From assembly GCF_023074075.1 (NCBI RefSeq), contig NZ_JADPKT010000063.1, positions 124,001 through 188,000 on the forward strand: a DNA stretch of 64,000 nucleotides. The letters run 5' to 3'. The notes below the pieces were generated by a model that saw only the letters and a program-made list of their open reading frames with translations, was not told where the DNA came from and did not search any database. Every line of letters begins with the position of its first letter. Within the stretch, counting starts at the first letter, position 1. Source of the DNA: Bradyrhizobium sp. 138 (GTDB taxonomy: Bacteria; Pseudomonadota; Alphaproteobacteria; Rhizobiales; Xanthobacteraceae). The position numbers and the translations under genes are program-made. This document shows positions 8,584-18,998 of the stretch, in pieces.

Positions 8584-11500
8584 AGGCGCCGCGTCCCATC
8601 CCTGACGAGGTGCGTGCGAGGCAGGCCCGCGCGTCGGATCCGACCGCGTCGGCCTTCGTGTCAGCCAATGCCGGCTCAGGCAAGACCCATGTGCTGGTGC
8701 AGCGCGTGATCCGCCTGCTGCTATCGGGCGTACCGCCGGAAAAGATCCTCTGCATCACCTTCACCAAGGCCGCCGCCGCCAACATGGCTGAGCGCGTGTT
8801 CACCACGCTCGGTCATTGGGTGACCCTCGACGACACCGCGCTCGATGCCGCAATCCGCGCGGTCGGTATCCCGCATCCCAGCGCAAAGCTGCGCCGTGAC
8901 GCGCGAAAACTGTTCGCCTGCGCGCTGGAGACGCCGGGTGGCTTGAAGGTGCAGACCATCCACGCGCTGTGCACCCGCCTGCTCCAGCAGTTTCCGTTCG
9001 AGGCCAACGTTCCCGCGCGCTTCGCCGTCATCGACGAGCGCGACCAGACCGACATGATGGAGCGCGCCAATCTGAAGGTCTTGCTGGAGGCCGCGCGTGA
9101 CCCGGACAGCATCACCGGCCGCGCGCTGTTGACGGCGATGGCGAGCGCCGCCGACGTCACCTTCAAGGAGGTGGTGCGTGAGGCCTGTCTGAGTCGCGAT
9201 CATTTCATGGCCTGGACCGACGAGGCCGGCAACGCCGGGGCGGCGGTCGAGCAGATGTCAGCTGTGCTCGGCGTCGACGCGGGCGACCGCATCGAGGAGG
9301 TCGAGACCGAGATTCTCGACGGCCCGTTCCTGCCGCGATCGCGCTGGGACGATATCGCCTTTGCGCTGGAGGATGGCAGCAAATCGGACAACGACCAGGC
9401 CGGCCGGCTGCGCGAAGCAAAAGTCTTTTCCGGCAGCGCGCAGGTCGATGCCTATCTCTGCATCTTCCTCACCGACGAGAAGCTGCCGCGCAAGACGCTG
9501 CTCACCAAGAAATTTTGCGATCACAATCCGTCCGTCGCCCGCCTGTTCGAGGCCGAGGCGCAGCGGATCGGTGGATTGATCGAGAAGCGCCGCGCCGTGA
9601 CCATGCGCGACCGCACCGCGGCGCTGCTACACATCGCGACCGCGGCCGCCGCGAACTACCGCCGCGAGAAGCAGGAGCGCGGGCTGCTCGACTACGATGA
9701 TCTCATCGACAAGACGCTGGCGATGCTGAATCGCGTCGCCTCGGGCTGGGTGCATTACAAGCTCGACCGCGGCGTCGATCACGTCCTGATCGACGAGGCC
9801 CAGGACACCAGTCCGCGGCAATGGGACATCGTCGCGCACATCATCTCGGAATTCACCGCTGGCGAAGGCGCGCGCGAGGGGCTGAACCGCACGGTCTTCG
9901 CCGTCGGCGATGAGAAACAGTCGATCTTCTCATTCCAGGGCGCCGACCCGCATGAATTCGATACGCGCAAGCGGGAGCTAGGCCGCAAATTCACCGCTGC
10001 CGGGCTGAAGTTCGATCCAGTTGCCTTCACCTATTCGTTCCGCTCGGGCTCCGCGATCCTGCATTCCGTGGACCACGTGTTCCGCGAACCCGAGATCTAC
10101 AAGAGCATCCATTCGATCGACATCGGCCAACCCCTGCACAATGCGCTCGCCGATGCCGGCCCGAGCGTGATCGAGCTATGGGATCTGGCAGTCGCCGACG
10201 ACAGGCAGGACATCGAGGGCTGGCGCGCGCCGTTCGACGGCGTCGCCGCCACCAGCCCCGAGGTCAAGCTCGCCCGTCGCATCCAGGCCGAGATCAAGCG
10301 GCTGGTCGAAAGCGGCACGCTGACCGGCCACGAGGGCGAGAGGCGCCCGCTGCGTTATGGCGACATGCTGATCCTGGTGCGCCGGCGCGGCAATGCGTTC
10401 GACGCCGTGATCCAGGCGCTGAAGCACGCTGGCGTCCCGGTGGCCGGCGCCGACCGGCTCAAGCTGACCGAGCACATCGCCATCATCGACCTGATGAACC
10501 TCGCCGACGCGCTGCTGCTGCCGCAGGACGATCTCGCGCTCGCGGTGGCGCTGAAAAGCCCGCTATTCGGGCTCGACGACGACGATCTGTTCCAGCTTGC
10601 CTATGGCCGCAAGGGATCACTGCGCCGCGCGCTGGGCGAACATGCGGCCGGGAGTGAGAAGTTCGCCACGGCGTTACGCCGACTCGAGGCCTGCGAGACG
10701 CGCGCACGCGACGAGACGCCGTTCGCGTTTTACGCCTGGCTGCTCGGCGGTGATGGCGGACGCGCGCGCATCCTGCGCCGGCTCGGCCACGAGGCCAATG
10801 ACGCGCTCGACGAGTTTCTGGAGCTGGCGCTGAACTACGAGCGCAAGGCGCCGGCCTCGCTGCAGGGCTTCATGGCCTGGCTGCGCTCCGCCGACACCGA
10901 GGTGAAGCGCGACATGGAGATCTCGCGCGATGAGGTGCGGGTGATGACCGTGCATGGCGCCAAGGGTCTCGAAGCTTCCGTCGTGTTCATGGTCGACACC
11001 ACGTCCTCGCCCGCGGACTCGCAGCGGGTGCGGCTGATCCACGTGCCCCGCGGCAATGGCGGCGAGGTCGTGGTCTGGGCCGGGCGCAAGGCGGATGATC
11101 CCAAGCCGGTCGCGGACGCACGCAAGGCGATGTTAGAAGAGACCGAGGACGAGTACCGCCGCCTGCTCTATGTCGCGATGACGCGCGCGGCCGACCGGCT
11201 GGTCGTCGGCGGCTGCATGCCGGGCAACGTGAAGACGGTCCGCAAGCTGAGCTGGTACGATTTGGTCGACACCGGGCTTGCTGGCTCGGGCCTGGACAAG
11301 CAGGTCATCGAGACGCCGCTCGGCAAGGTGACGCGATTCGCGCGGCCGGAGGATGTCGCAGCGCTCGGCACGCCGGCAACGACCGTAGACCAGACCGTCG
11401 CCCTGCCCGATTGGCTGCGGGCGCCGGCACCACGCGAGACCGTCGACGATGATCCAGTGCGCCCGTCCGGCCAGCCGGCCGAGGGGGGGCGCGCGGTGCG

Positions 11501-12086
11501 ATCGGGCGAATCGGTCCAATCGCGCGCCCTCGCGCTGCAACGCGGCACGCTGGTGCATCGGCTGCTGCAATCCCTGCCCGACATCGCCGTTGAGCGGCGT
11601 CGCGAGGCGGCGCTCGGCTTCATGGTCCGCAACGCTGCGGACTGGCCGGAGGCCGACCGCACCGCGCTGGCCGATAAAGTGCTCGCCTTGATCACCGAAC
11701 CGCGTTTCGCGCCGGTCTTCGCTGCCGGGAGCCGGGCGGAGGTCGCCATTGTCGGCAAATTGGAGCGGCCGGGCCGCACGCCGGCGCTGGTGTCGGGGCA
11801 GATCGACCGGCTGGTCGTTCGCCCCGAGGAGGTTTTGATCGTGGATTTCAAGACCAACCAGACCGCGCCCAAAAGCGCGGCTGAGGCGCCTGCTGCCTAT
11901 GTCCGGCAACTCGCGCTGTACCGGGCGGTGCTCTCGCGGCTTTATCCCCAAAAGCCGGTCAGGGCCGTCCTGCTCTGGACCGAGGCCCTTGAATATATGG
12001 AGATTTCAGCCCCCGCGCTGGACGCGGCGCTGGCATCCCTTCATCTCGGTGTGAGCGTCCTTGACCCGGCAAGGAGCCGTTCATAG
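8577..12086 (+). CDS. addA: Double-strand break repair helicase AddA
   Basis: 1169-residue UvrD-superfamily helicase plus RecB-type nuclease. Visible motifs are Walker A NAGSGKTHVL near residue 32, Walker B DEAQDTSPRQWD, motif III-type GDEKQSIFSFQGA, helicase motif V/VI region VMTVHGAKGLEA and YVAMTRA, and the C-terminal nuclease core GQIDRL...VDFKTNQ. It unwinds and cuts DNA at breaks with AddB. The ATG at 8577 overlaps the addB stop, and the conserved N-terminus begins there (MVKAPRPIPDEVR), so the longer frame from 8544 is rejected. A thioredoxin gene follows after 66 bp. Confidence 0.95.
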   Translation: MVKAPRPIPDEVRARQARASDPTASAFVSANAGSGKTHVLVQRVIRLLLSGVPPEKILCITFTKAAAANMAERVFTTLGHWVTLDDTALDAAIRAVGIPHPSAKLRRDARKLFACALETPGGLKVQTIHALCTRLLQQFPFEANVPARFAVIDERDQTDMMERANLKVLLEAARDPDSITGRALLTAMASAADVTFKEVVREACLSRDHFMAWTDEAGNAGAAVEQMSAVLGVDAGDRIEEVETEILDGPFLPRSRWDDIAFALEDGSKSDNDQAGRLREAKVFSGSAQVDAYLCIFLTDEKLPRKTLLTKKFCDHNPSVARLFEAEAQRIGGLIEKRRAVTMRDRTAALLHIATAAAANYRREKQERGLLDYDDLIDKTLAMLNRVASGWVHYKLDRGVDHVLIDEAQDTSPRQWDIVAHIISEFTAGEGAREGLNRTVFAVGDEKQSIFSFQGADPHEFDTRKRELGRKFTAAGLKFDPVAFTYSFRSGSAILHSVDHVFREPEIYKSIHSIDIGQPLHNALADAGPSVIELWDLAVADDRQDIEGWRAPFDGVAATSPEVKLARRIQAEIKRLVESGTLTGHEGERRPLRYGDMLILVRRRGNAFDAVIQALKHAGVPVAGADRLKLTEHIAIIDLMNLADALLLPQDDLALAVALKSPLFGLDDDDLFQLAYGRKGSLRRALGEHAAGSEKFATALRRLEACETRARDETPFAFYAWLLGGDGGRARILRRLGHEANDALDEFLELALNYERKAPASLQGFMAWLRSADTEVKRDMEISRDEVRVMTVHGAKGLEASVVFMVDTTSSPADSQRVRLIHVPRGNGGEVVVWAGRKADDPKPVADARKAMLEETEDEYRRLLYVAMTRAADRLVVGGCMPGNVKTVRKLSWYDLVDTGLAGSGLDKQVIETPLGKVTRFARPEDVAALGTPATTVDQTVALPDWLRAPAPRETVDDDPVRPSGQPAEGGRAVRSGESVQSRALALQRGTLVHRLLQSLPDIAVERRREAALGFMVRNAADWPEADRTALADKVLALITEPRFAPVFAAGSRAEVAIVGKLERPGRTPALVSGQIDRLVVRPEEVLIVDFKTNQTAPKSAAEAPAAYVRQLALYRAVLSRLYPQKPVRAVLLWTEALEYMEISAPALDAALASLHLGVSVLDPARSRS

Positions 12087-12152
12087 GTTGACCTCATGAT
12101 CCCGGGCGCGATTCCAGGTCGCGCCGATTCTTTCAACGAGTGAGGTACTGCA

Positions 12153-12473
12153 ATGGCCGTTAGCAAGGTTTCCGACGCCGATTTCGAAGCAGAAGTGCTC
12201 AAGGCGAACGGCCCCGTGGTCGTCGATTTCTGGGCCGAGTGGTGCGGCCCCTGCCGCATGATTGCGCCCGCCCTCGACGAGATCGCCGGTGCAATGGGCG
12301 ACAAGGTCAAGATCGTCAAGCTCAATGTCGACGAGAGCCCCAAGACCGCGTCCAAGTACGGCGTGATGTCGATCCCGACCCTGATGATCTTCAAGGGCGG
12401 CGAGATGGCGTCCCGCCAGGTCGGCGCCGCGCCGAAGGCGAAGCTGCAGCAGTGGATCACCTCCGCGGTCTGA
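12153..12473 (+). CDS. trxA: Thioredoxin
   Basis: 106-residue cytoplasmic thioredoxin, the standard length. The redox motif WCGPC has Cys31 and Cys34, and the cis-proline loop SIPT follows in the second half. It reduces protein disulfides as part of the thioredoxin/thioredoxin reductase system. A GAG-type ribosome-binding site lies upstream. The addAB-trxA order is common in this group. A GC-rich hairpin follows the stop. Confidence 0.96.
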   Translation: MAVSKVSDADFEAEVLKANGPVVVDFWAEWCGPCRMIAPALDEIAGAMGDKVKIVKLNVDESPKTASKYGVMSIPTLMIFKGGEMASRQVGAAPKAKLQQWITSAV

Positions 12474-12501
12474 TCCCCTCGCGTAAGATTATTTTCGACA
12501 G

Positions 12502-12522
12502 CGGCCGGCGAAATGCCGGCCG
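12502..12522 (+). terminator. Possible intrinsic terminator of trxA
   Basis: Perfect 8-bp stem CGGCCGGC / GCCGGCCG with loop GAAAT, 28 nt after the trxA stop, followed by a poor T-run (TTCTGCGTTG). A hairpin terminator is likely but the weak U-tract lowers confidence. Confidence 0.5.
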
Positions 12523-12566
12523 TTCTGCGTTGATGGGACGTGTTCAGCGTATGACGAGTCCCGCCC

Positions 12567-13625
12567 TTGCCTGCTCCTCCCGCAAAGCGCGCCCGAAGAC
12601 CGACCTCGCTCGTCGCGATGGAGGCGCGTTCGGTCGACGAGATCCCGCGCGGCAAGGATTGGCAGTACGAGCCGAAATGGGACGGCTTTCGCTGCCTGCT
12701 ATCGCGCTCCGGCAGCCACATAGATCTCCGCTCGAAATCCGGCGAGGACCTCGCGCGCTATTTTCCCGAGATCGTTTCCGCGGCCCTGAAGCTCAAAGCG
12801 GATCGTTTCACGCTCGACGGCGAGATCGTCGTGCCGCAAGGCAAGAGCTTTTCCTTCGACGCGCTGCTGCAACGGATACATCCCGCTGCCAGCCGCGTAA
12901 CGAAACTCTCGCAGGAAACGTCGGCGCTCTACCTCGTGTTCGATCTCCTCGCGACGACCCGAGAGAAACGTCTGATCGACAAGACGCTGCGCGAGCGACG
13001 GCCGGCACTGGAAGCTTTTGCGAAGGCCAATCTCAAAGGCAGTCTCTTCCGTCTATCGCCGGCGACGACAAGCTACGCCACGGCCAAAAAATGGCTGGCG
13101 CAGTCCGGCGGCGGGTCGGACGGCGTGATCGCCAAGCGCATCGACCTGCCCTATCAGGCCGGAAATCGCGACGGCATGCAGAAGATCAAGAAATTCCGCA
13201 GCGCCGATTGCGTCGTCGGCGGCTTCCGCTATGCCACCAACAAGCTCGCGGGGCGCAAAGTGGTCGGCTCGCTGCTGCTCGGGCTCTACGACGATGATGG
13301 CCTGCTGCACCACGTCGGCTTCACCTCGGCGATCAAGGTGGAGGCGAAGCCGGCCTTGACTGATCGGCTCGAAGCATTGATCGGCGAGCCCGGCTTCACC
13401 GGCAATGCACCGGGCGGCCCGAGCCGCTGGTCGACAGAGCGCTCGGCGAAATGGTGCCCGCTGAAGCCGAAGCTCGTGATTGAGGTTTGCTACGACCATT
13501 TCAGCGGCGAGCGTTTTCGTCACGGCACCTCGATCCTGCGCTGGCGCCCCGACAAGGCGCCGCGGCAATGCAGCTTCGAGCAGCTGAAGCAGAAGGCGGC
13601 CGATCCGATGAAGCTGTTGAAGTGA
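12567..13625 (+). CDS. ATP-dependent DNA ligase
   Basis: 352-residue stand-alone ATP-dependent ligase: adenylation domain with nucleotidyl-lysine motif EPKWDGFR (Lys37), motif III LVFDLL, motif IV-like DGVIAKR, and a C-terminal OB domain ending near SILRWRPDK. It resembles the ligase module of LigD or LigC, enzymes of bacterial non-homologous end joining or alternative excision repair, but no Ku, polymerase or phosphoesterase domain is adjacent. The start is uncertain. TTG 12567 gives the fullest N-terminus, ATG 12618 is the first in-frame ATG, and an ATG at 12551 is in another frame. None has a clear ribosome-binding site. It is convergent with the metallophosphoesterase gene. Confidence 0.85.
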   Translation: MPAPPAKRARRPTSLVAMEARSVDEIPRGKDWQYEPKWDGFRCLLSRSGSHIDLRSKSGEDLARYFPEIVSAALKLKADRFTLDGEIVVPQGKSFSFDALLQRIHPAASRVTKLSQETSALYLVFDLLATTREKRLIDKTLRERRPALEAFAKANLKGSLFRLSPATTSYATAKKWLAQSGGGSDGVIAKRIDLPYQAGNRDGMQKIKKFRSADCVVGGFRYATNKLAGRKVVGSLLLGLYDDDGLLHHVGFTSAIKVEAKPALTDRLEALIGEPGFTGNAPGGPSRWSTERSAKWCPLKPKLVIEVCYDHFSGERFRHGTSILRWRPDKAPRQCSFEQLKQKAADPMKLLK

Positions 13626-13628
13626 CGC

Positions 13629-13664
13629 CCCGGACGCTGCGCGAAGCGCTGCATCCCGTCCGGG
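13629..13664. repeat. Short palindromic element between convergent genes
   Basis: CCCGGAC (13629-13635) pairs with GTCCGGG (13658-13664) around an inner GC-rich hairpin. It lies between the convergent ligase and metallophosphoesterase genes and may act as a bidirectional terminator. It shares its ends with the longer element at 14434-14547. Confidence 0.55.
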
Positions 13665-13676
13665 ACACGACAGGAT

Positions 13677-14417
13677 TTACCCGAGCCATCCTGTCGCAAT
13701 TGCCTGCGCCAATTCAGGCTGTCCGTTGCGGCGCGCCAGTGCCGCCATCGTTTCGTAATCATACGTGACGTGGCGGAACGTCACCTCCCAGGCTCCGTTC
13801 GCCAGTTCGAGAATCGCGTAACGCGCGTGCGGCGTGCCCGCCTCCACCACATGCGGGTAGGGATGTTTGTCGCGAAAGCCGGGGCTGCCGACGCTGCCGG
13901 GATTGACGATCAGCCGGCCGTCGCGAAGTCGCACGGCGCGGGCGAGATGAGTATGGGCGCAGAGGATCAGGGACTGGCTGACGCCTTGCGCGAATTGCTC
14001 GATCCTGTCCAGCGGCGACCGCGCCACCGTGCCGTCGGGGTGCACTGTGTCGAGCCAATACACCTCGTCATTGCCGGGCGTCGCATGGCAGAGAAATACC
14101 TGCTCGCGGAACACCCGCGTCATCGGCTGTGCCCTCAACCAGTCGAGCTGGGCGACGTTGAGCGCGGCATGGGCGGGACGATCCCACGAGCCCATCTTCT
14201 CCGGCGGACGATCGAGCAGATAGCGGTCGTGATTGCCGAGCACGTGCACGGCGTCGACCGGCATCAGGATCTCGATGGTGCGTCGCGCATCGAGCGGACC
14301 GCTCAGCATGTCGCCGAGATTGACGATGTCGGTAATCCCAAGAGCGCGGATGTCGGCGAGGACAGCTTCTAGCGCGAGGTAGTTTCCGTGGATGTCGGCG
14401 ATGGCGGCGAAACGCAT
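13677..14417 (-). CDS. Metallophosphoesterase family protein
   Basis: 246-residue calcineurin-like phosphoesterase. Metal-ligand motifs in order are DIHGN near residue 8, GDML near 36, GNHDR near 62 and AHTHLA near 155. The family hydrolyses phosphomono- or diesters with two metal ions; the natural substrate cannot be read from sequence. ATG 14417 starts directly with the first beta-strand (MRFAAIADIHGN), as expected. It is flanked on both sides by palindromic repeats and is likely transcribed alone. Confidence 0.88.
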   Translation of the reverse strand: MRFAAIADIHGNYLALEAVLADIRALGITDIVNLGDMLSGPLDARRTIEILMPVDAVHVLGNHDRYLLDRPPEKMGSWDRPAHAALNVAQLDWLRAQPMTRVFREQVFLCHATPGNDEVYWLDTVHPDGTVARSPLDRIEQFAQGVSQSLILCAHTHLARAVRLRDGRLIVNPGSVGSPGFRDKHPYPHVVEAGTPHARYAILELANGAWEVTFRHVTYDYETMAALARRNGQPELAQAIATGWLG

Positions 14418-14433
14418 GGCCAGTCTCTCTTTC

Positions 14434-14547
14434 GTGCCCCGGACGCAGCGCAGCGCGTCTTCCGCGATGCGCTGCAGAGCCGGGGCCCATATTGCAGCGC
14501 TCTGGGTCCCGGATCAGCGCTCCGCTTCGCTGCGCTTGTCCGGGACA
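14434..14547. repeat. Bradyrhizobium-type palindromic intergenic repeat
   Basis: GC-rich 114-bp stretch upstream of the metallophosphoesterase gene made of two imperfect palindromes. It opens with GTGCCCCGGACGCAGCG and closes with GCGCTTGTCCGGGACA. The same CCCCGGAC/GTCCGGGAC borders recur at 13629-13664 and around 62945-63000. It fills nearly the whole gap between this gene and folC. Confidence 0.7.
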
Positions 14548-14554
14548 TGCAACC

Positions 14555-15898
14555 TCATGCAGGAGGCGTGCCGTTGATCGCCAGCACGTGGCCGGCCAGA
14601 TACAGCGAGCCGGTGATCAGGATGCGCGGCGGCGCCTCGTAGGCGAGCGTCGCCAAGGCGCGTAGCGCGGCCTCGATCCCGGGCGCGGGCTCGACGCGCA
14701 TGCCGAGGCTGCGTGCGGCATCTGCCAGACGGTCGACCGGCATCGCGTTCTCGGTATCAGGGATCTGCACCGCGATGATGTGACGGGTGAGGCCGGCGAA
14801 ATTGGCGAGAAACCCCTGCGCATCCTTGTTGGCCATCATGCCCGCGATGACGACCAGCGGCCGCGACACCCGCTCTTCGAGGTCGCCCAGTGCTGCGGCT
14901 GCGACGCGGCCACCTTCGGCATTGTGCCCGCCGTCGAGCCAGATCTCCGAGCCCTGCGGTCCCCAGGACAGCAGCTCACCCGAGCTGATGCGCTGCATCC
15001 GCGCCGGCCATTCCGCGCCGACGATGCCGGCCTCGAACGCCGCCTGATTGATCTTGAGCGCCGGGACCGCGCGCAGCGTCGCGATCGCAAGGCCGGCATT
15101 GTCGAACTGGTGGCGGCCGAACAGACGCGGCGCCGGCAGATCCATCAAGCCGCGATCGTCGGAATAGACCAGACGGCCACGTTCGACATTGACGTGCCAA
15201 TTCTCGTTCGCGGCAAGCAGCGGCGCGCGCATACGCCTCGCCTGTGCTTCGATCACCGTCATCGCTTCCGGCGATTGCTCGGCGCAAATCACGGGCACGC
15301 CGCGCTTGATGATCGCGGCCTTCTCGCCGGCGATCGCTGCCAGGGTATCGCCGAGAAAGTCCACGTGGTCCATGCTGACGGGCGTGATCACGCAGGCCGC
15401 TGGCGCGTCGACCACATTGGTCGAATCGAGGCGGCCGCCGAGACCGACTTCGAGCAACACCACATCCGCCGGATTCTGTGCGAAGAGAACGAACGCAGCC
15501 GCCGTCTTCAGCTCGAACAATGTCGCGGCCTCGCCGGCATTGACGCGCTCGACCTCTTCCAGCGCCGCGCGCAATTCGTCATCGCCGACCAGCACGCCGC
15601 CACCGACGCGGCCGAGCCGGAAGCACTCGTTGATGCGAACCAGATAAGGCGAGGTATAGGCGTGGACGCGCAGGCCTGAAGCCTCCAGCGTTGCACGCAG
15701 ATAGGCGAGCGTCGAGCCCTTGCCATTGGTGCCGGCGATGTGGATCACCGGCGGAAGCTTGCGCTCGGGGTGGCTGAGCCGCTCGAGCAGCCGGTGCATT
15801 CGCTCCAGCCCGAGATCGATGCGTTTCTGATGCAGGACCGACAGCCGCCCGATCAGCTCGCCGAGCGGCGTCTTCTTGCTGTCGGGGGACGCGTTCAC
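14555..15898 (-). CDS. folC: Bifunctional folylpolyglutamate synthase / dihydrofolate synthase
   Basis: 447-residue Mur-ligase-type enzyme that adds glutamate to dihydropteroate and then extends the polyglutamate tail of folates. The P-loop GTNGKGST lies near residue 54. Further family segments are YTSPYLVRINE and the EVGLGGRLDSTN motif in the centre. The GTG start (15898) overlaps the accD stop in a GTGA, so the two are translationally coupled. It is the last gene of the trpFBA-accD-folC run. Confidence 0.95.
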   Translation of the reverse strand: MNASPDSKKTPLGELIGRLSVLHQKRIDLGLERMHRLLERLSHPERKLPPVIHIAGTNGKGSTLAYLRATLEASGLRVHAYTSPYLVRINECFRLGRVGGGVLVGDDELRAALEEVERVNAGEAATLFELKTAAAFVLFAQNPADVVLLEVGLGGRLDSTNVVDAPAACVITPVSMDHVDFLGDTLAAIAGEKAAIIKRGVPVICAEQSPEAMTVIEAQARRMRAPLLAANENWHVNVERGRLVYSDDRGLMDLPAPRLFGRHQFDNAGLAIATLRAVPALKINQAAFEAGIVGAEWPARMQRISSGELLSWGPQGSEIWLDGGHNAEGGRVAAAALGDLEERVSRPLVVIAGMMANKDAQGFLANFAGLTRHIIAVQIPDTENAMPVDRLADAARSLGMRVEPAPGIEAALRALATLAYEAPPRILITGSLYLAGHVLAINGTPPA

Positions 15899-16836
15899 GC
15901 GTGGGGCGCAGCCGGCGCCGTCTCAGCGGCCGATACGATCTGTGCCGGGCTCGTGACGGCCTGCGTCGGCTTCGATGCGCCTTCCTGCGCCGGCGCCTTG
16001 GTCAGCAGGCGGCAGAGCCGCGCCAGCGTGGGGCGCAACTCGTGGCGATGCACGACCATGTCGACCATGCCATGCTCCTTAAGATACTCGGCACGCTGGA
16101 AGCCTTCCGGAAGCTTCTCGCGGATGGTCTGCTCGATGACGCGCGCGCCGGCAAAACCGATCAGCGCGCCCGGCTCGGCGATCTGCACGTCGCCCAGCAT
16201 CGCGTAGGACGCGGTGACGCCGCCGGTGGTGGGGTTGGTCAGCACGACGATGTAGGGCAGTTTTGCCTCGCGCAACATCTGCACCGCGACCGTCGTGCGC
16301 GGCATCTGCATCAGCGACAGGATGCCTTCCTGCATGCGTGCGCCGCCCGACGCGGCGAACACGATGAACGGCGAGTTCTTCTCGACCGCAAGCTCCATCC
16401 CGCGCACGATGGCTTCGCCGGCCGCCATGCCGAGCGAGCCACCCATGAAATCGAAATCCTGCACGGCAACGACGACGGCGGAGCCTTCGAGCCTGCCGTA
16501 GCCGACCTTGATCGCGTCGTTGAGATTGGTCCGCGCCCGCGCGTCCTTGACGCGGTCGACGTATTTCTTCTCATCGCGGAACTTGAGCGGGTCGGGCGTG
16601 ACCTCGGGCAGCGCGACGTCGAACCAGGTCTCGTTGTCGAAGATCGACTTCAGACGCGCCACCGCGCCCATGCGCATGTGGTAGTTCGAGCCGGGGATGA
16701 CGAACTGGTTGGCCTCGACGTCCTTGTAGAACACCAGCTGCCCGGAATCCGGGCACTTGATCCACAGATTCTCCGGCGTCTCCCGCCGCAGCATGTTGCG
16801 GATCTTCGGCCGGACCACATTGGTAAGCCAGTTCAT
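15895..16836 (-). CDS. accD: Acetyl-CoA carboxylase carboxyltransferase subunit beta
   Basis: 313-residue carboxyltransferase beta subunit. With AccA it moves the carboxyl group from biotin-BCCP to acetyl-CoA to make malonyl-CoA for fatty-acid synthesis. The crotonase-type core is clear (GGSLGMAAGEAIVRG, ASGGARMQEG, NPTTGGVTASYAMLGD). The N-terminal zinc ribbon is degenerate. Only Cys28 (IKCPDSG) remains, and the second pair reads IPGS, so zinc binding as in E. coli is unlikely. I start at ATG 16836 (MNWLTNVVRPKI), the conserved N-terminus; the open frame extends to 16911. A 111-bp gap separates it from trpA. Confidence 0.95.
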   Translation of the reverse strand: MNWLTNVVRPKIRNMLRRETPENLWIKCPDSGQLVFYKDVEANQFVIPGSNYHMRMGAVARLKSIFDNETWFDVALPEVTPDPLKFRDEKKYVDRVKDARARTNLNDAIKVGYGRLEGSAVVVAVQDFDFMGGSLGMAAGEAIVRGMELAVEKNSPFIVFAASGGARMQEGILSLMQMPRTTVAVQMLREAKLPYIVVLTNPTTGGVTASYAMLGDVQIAEPGALIGFAGARVIEQTIREKLPEGFQRAEYLKEHGMVDMVVHRHELRPTLARLCRLLTKAPAQEGASKPTQAVTSPAQIVSAAETAPAAPHA

Positions 16837-16947
16837 GGTTTGCTCCGATGTGCGATGCCGCCTCGCGGATCGCCTGAAGAGATATATGGCGGCCGGACCT
16901 TCGCCCGGCAAGCCGCCGTGTCGCCCGCCCAGAAGCGGAATTATGGT

Positions 16948-17780
16948 CTATTCGGCCGCCTGTTGCGCGCCCTTGACGCCCTGGGCCAGGGCCGCCGTCA
17001 GCTCGGCGACGGCGTTAACGGTTTTGGCGGTCGCGCGTCCCTCCGCATCGAGGCTGTTCTTGAGCGCATCGACCAGCGCGGTGCCGACCACCGAACCATC
17101 GGCCTTCTCGGCAATGGCGCGCGCCGCCTCCGGCGTGCGGATGCCGAAACCGACGCATATAGGCAGCCTGGTATGCCGCTTGATGCGCGCGACAGCTTCA
17201 CCGACGACATTCGCGTCCGCCGCCGCTGCACCGGTGATGCCGGCGATAGAGACGTAGTAGACAAAGCCTGATGTGTTCGCGAGCACCGCGGGAAGGCGCT
17301 TGTCGTCGGTGGTCGGGGTCGCGAGGCGAATGAAGTTCAGGCCCGCCTTCAGCGCGGGAATGCAGAGCTCGTCGTCTTCCTCCGGGGGCAAATCGACGAT
17401 GATGAGGCCGTCAACGCCGGCCGTCTTGGCATCAGTCAAGAACTTGTCGACGCCGTAAATGTAGATCGGATTGTAATAGCCCATCAGCACCAGGGGCGTG
17501 ACGTTGTCGTCCTTGCGGAAGTCGCGCACCAGTTCCAGCGTCTTCTTCAAGGTCATGCCGGCCTTGAGCGCGCGCAGGCCTGCAGCCTGGATCGAGGGAC
17601 CGTCCGCCATCGGATCGGTGAAGGGAATGCCGAGTTCGATGACGTCGGCGCCGGCCTTCGGCAACGCCTTGACGATGTCGAGCGACGTCGTGAGATCGGG
17701 ATCGCCGGCCATCACATAGGTCACGAAGGCCGAGCGGCCCTGCTTCGCAAGCTCGGCAAAACGGATGTCGATACGCGTGG

Positions 17781-17784
<4 letters not shown>
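16948..17784 (-). CDS. trpA: Tryptophan synthase alpha chain
   Basis: 278-residue TIM-barrel subunit that cleaves indole-3-glycerol phosphate to indole and glyceraldehyde-3-phosphate and channels indole to TrpB. Catalytic Glu (VIELGIPFTDPMADG segment) and Asp (LIIVDLPPEE) regions are present, as is the phosphate-binding GFGIRTPE. The GTG start overlaps the trpB stop in GTGA. No trp leader or T-box is visible; the group sits within a longer backbone operon. Confidence 0.97.

Positions 17785-18994
<1,210 letters not shown>

Positions 18995-18998
<4 letters not shown>

Noticed and set aside
15901..17271. 456-codon open frame antisense to accD and trpA
   Set aside because: It spans two real genes and the gap between them, with no domain.
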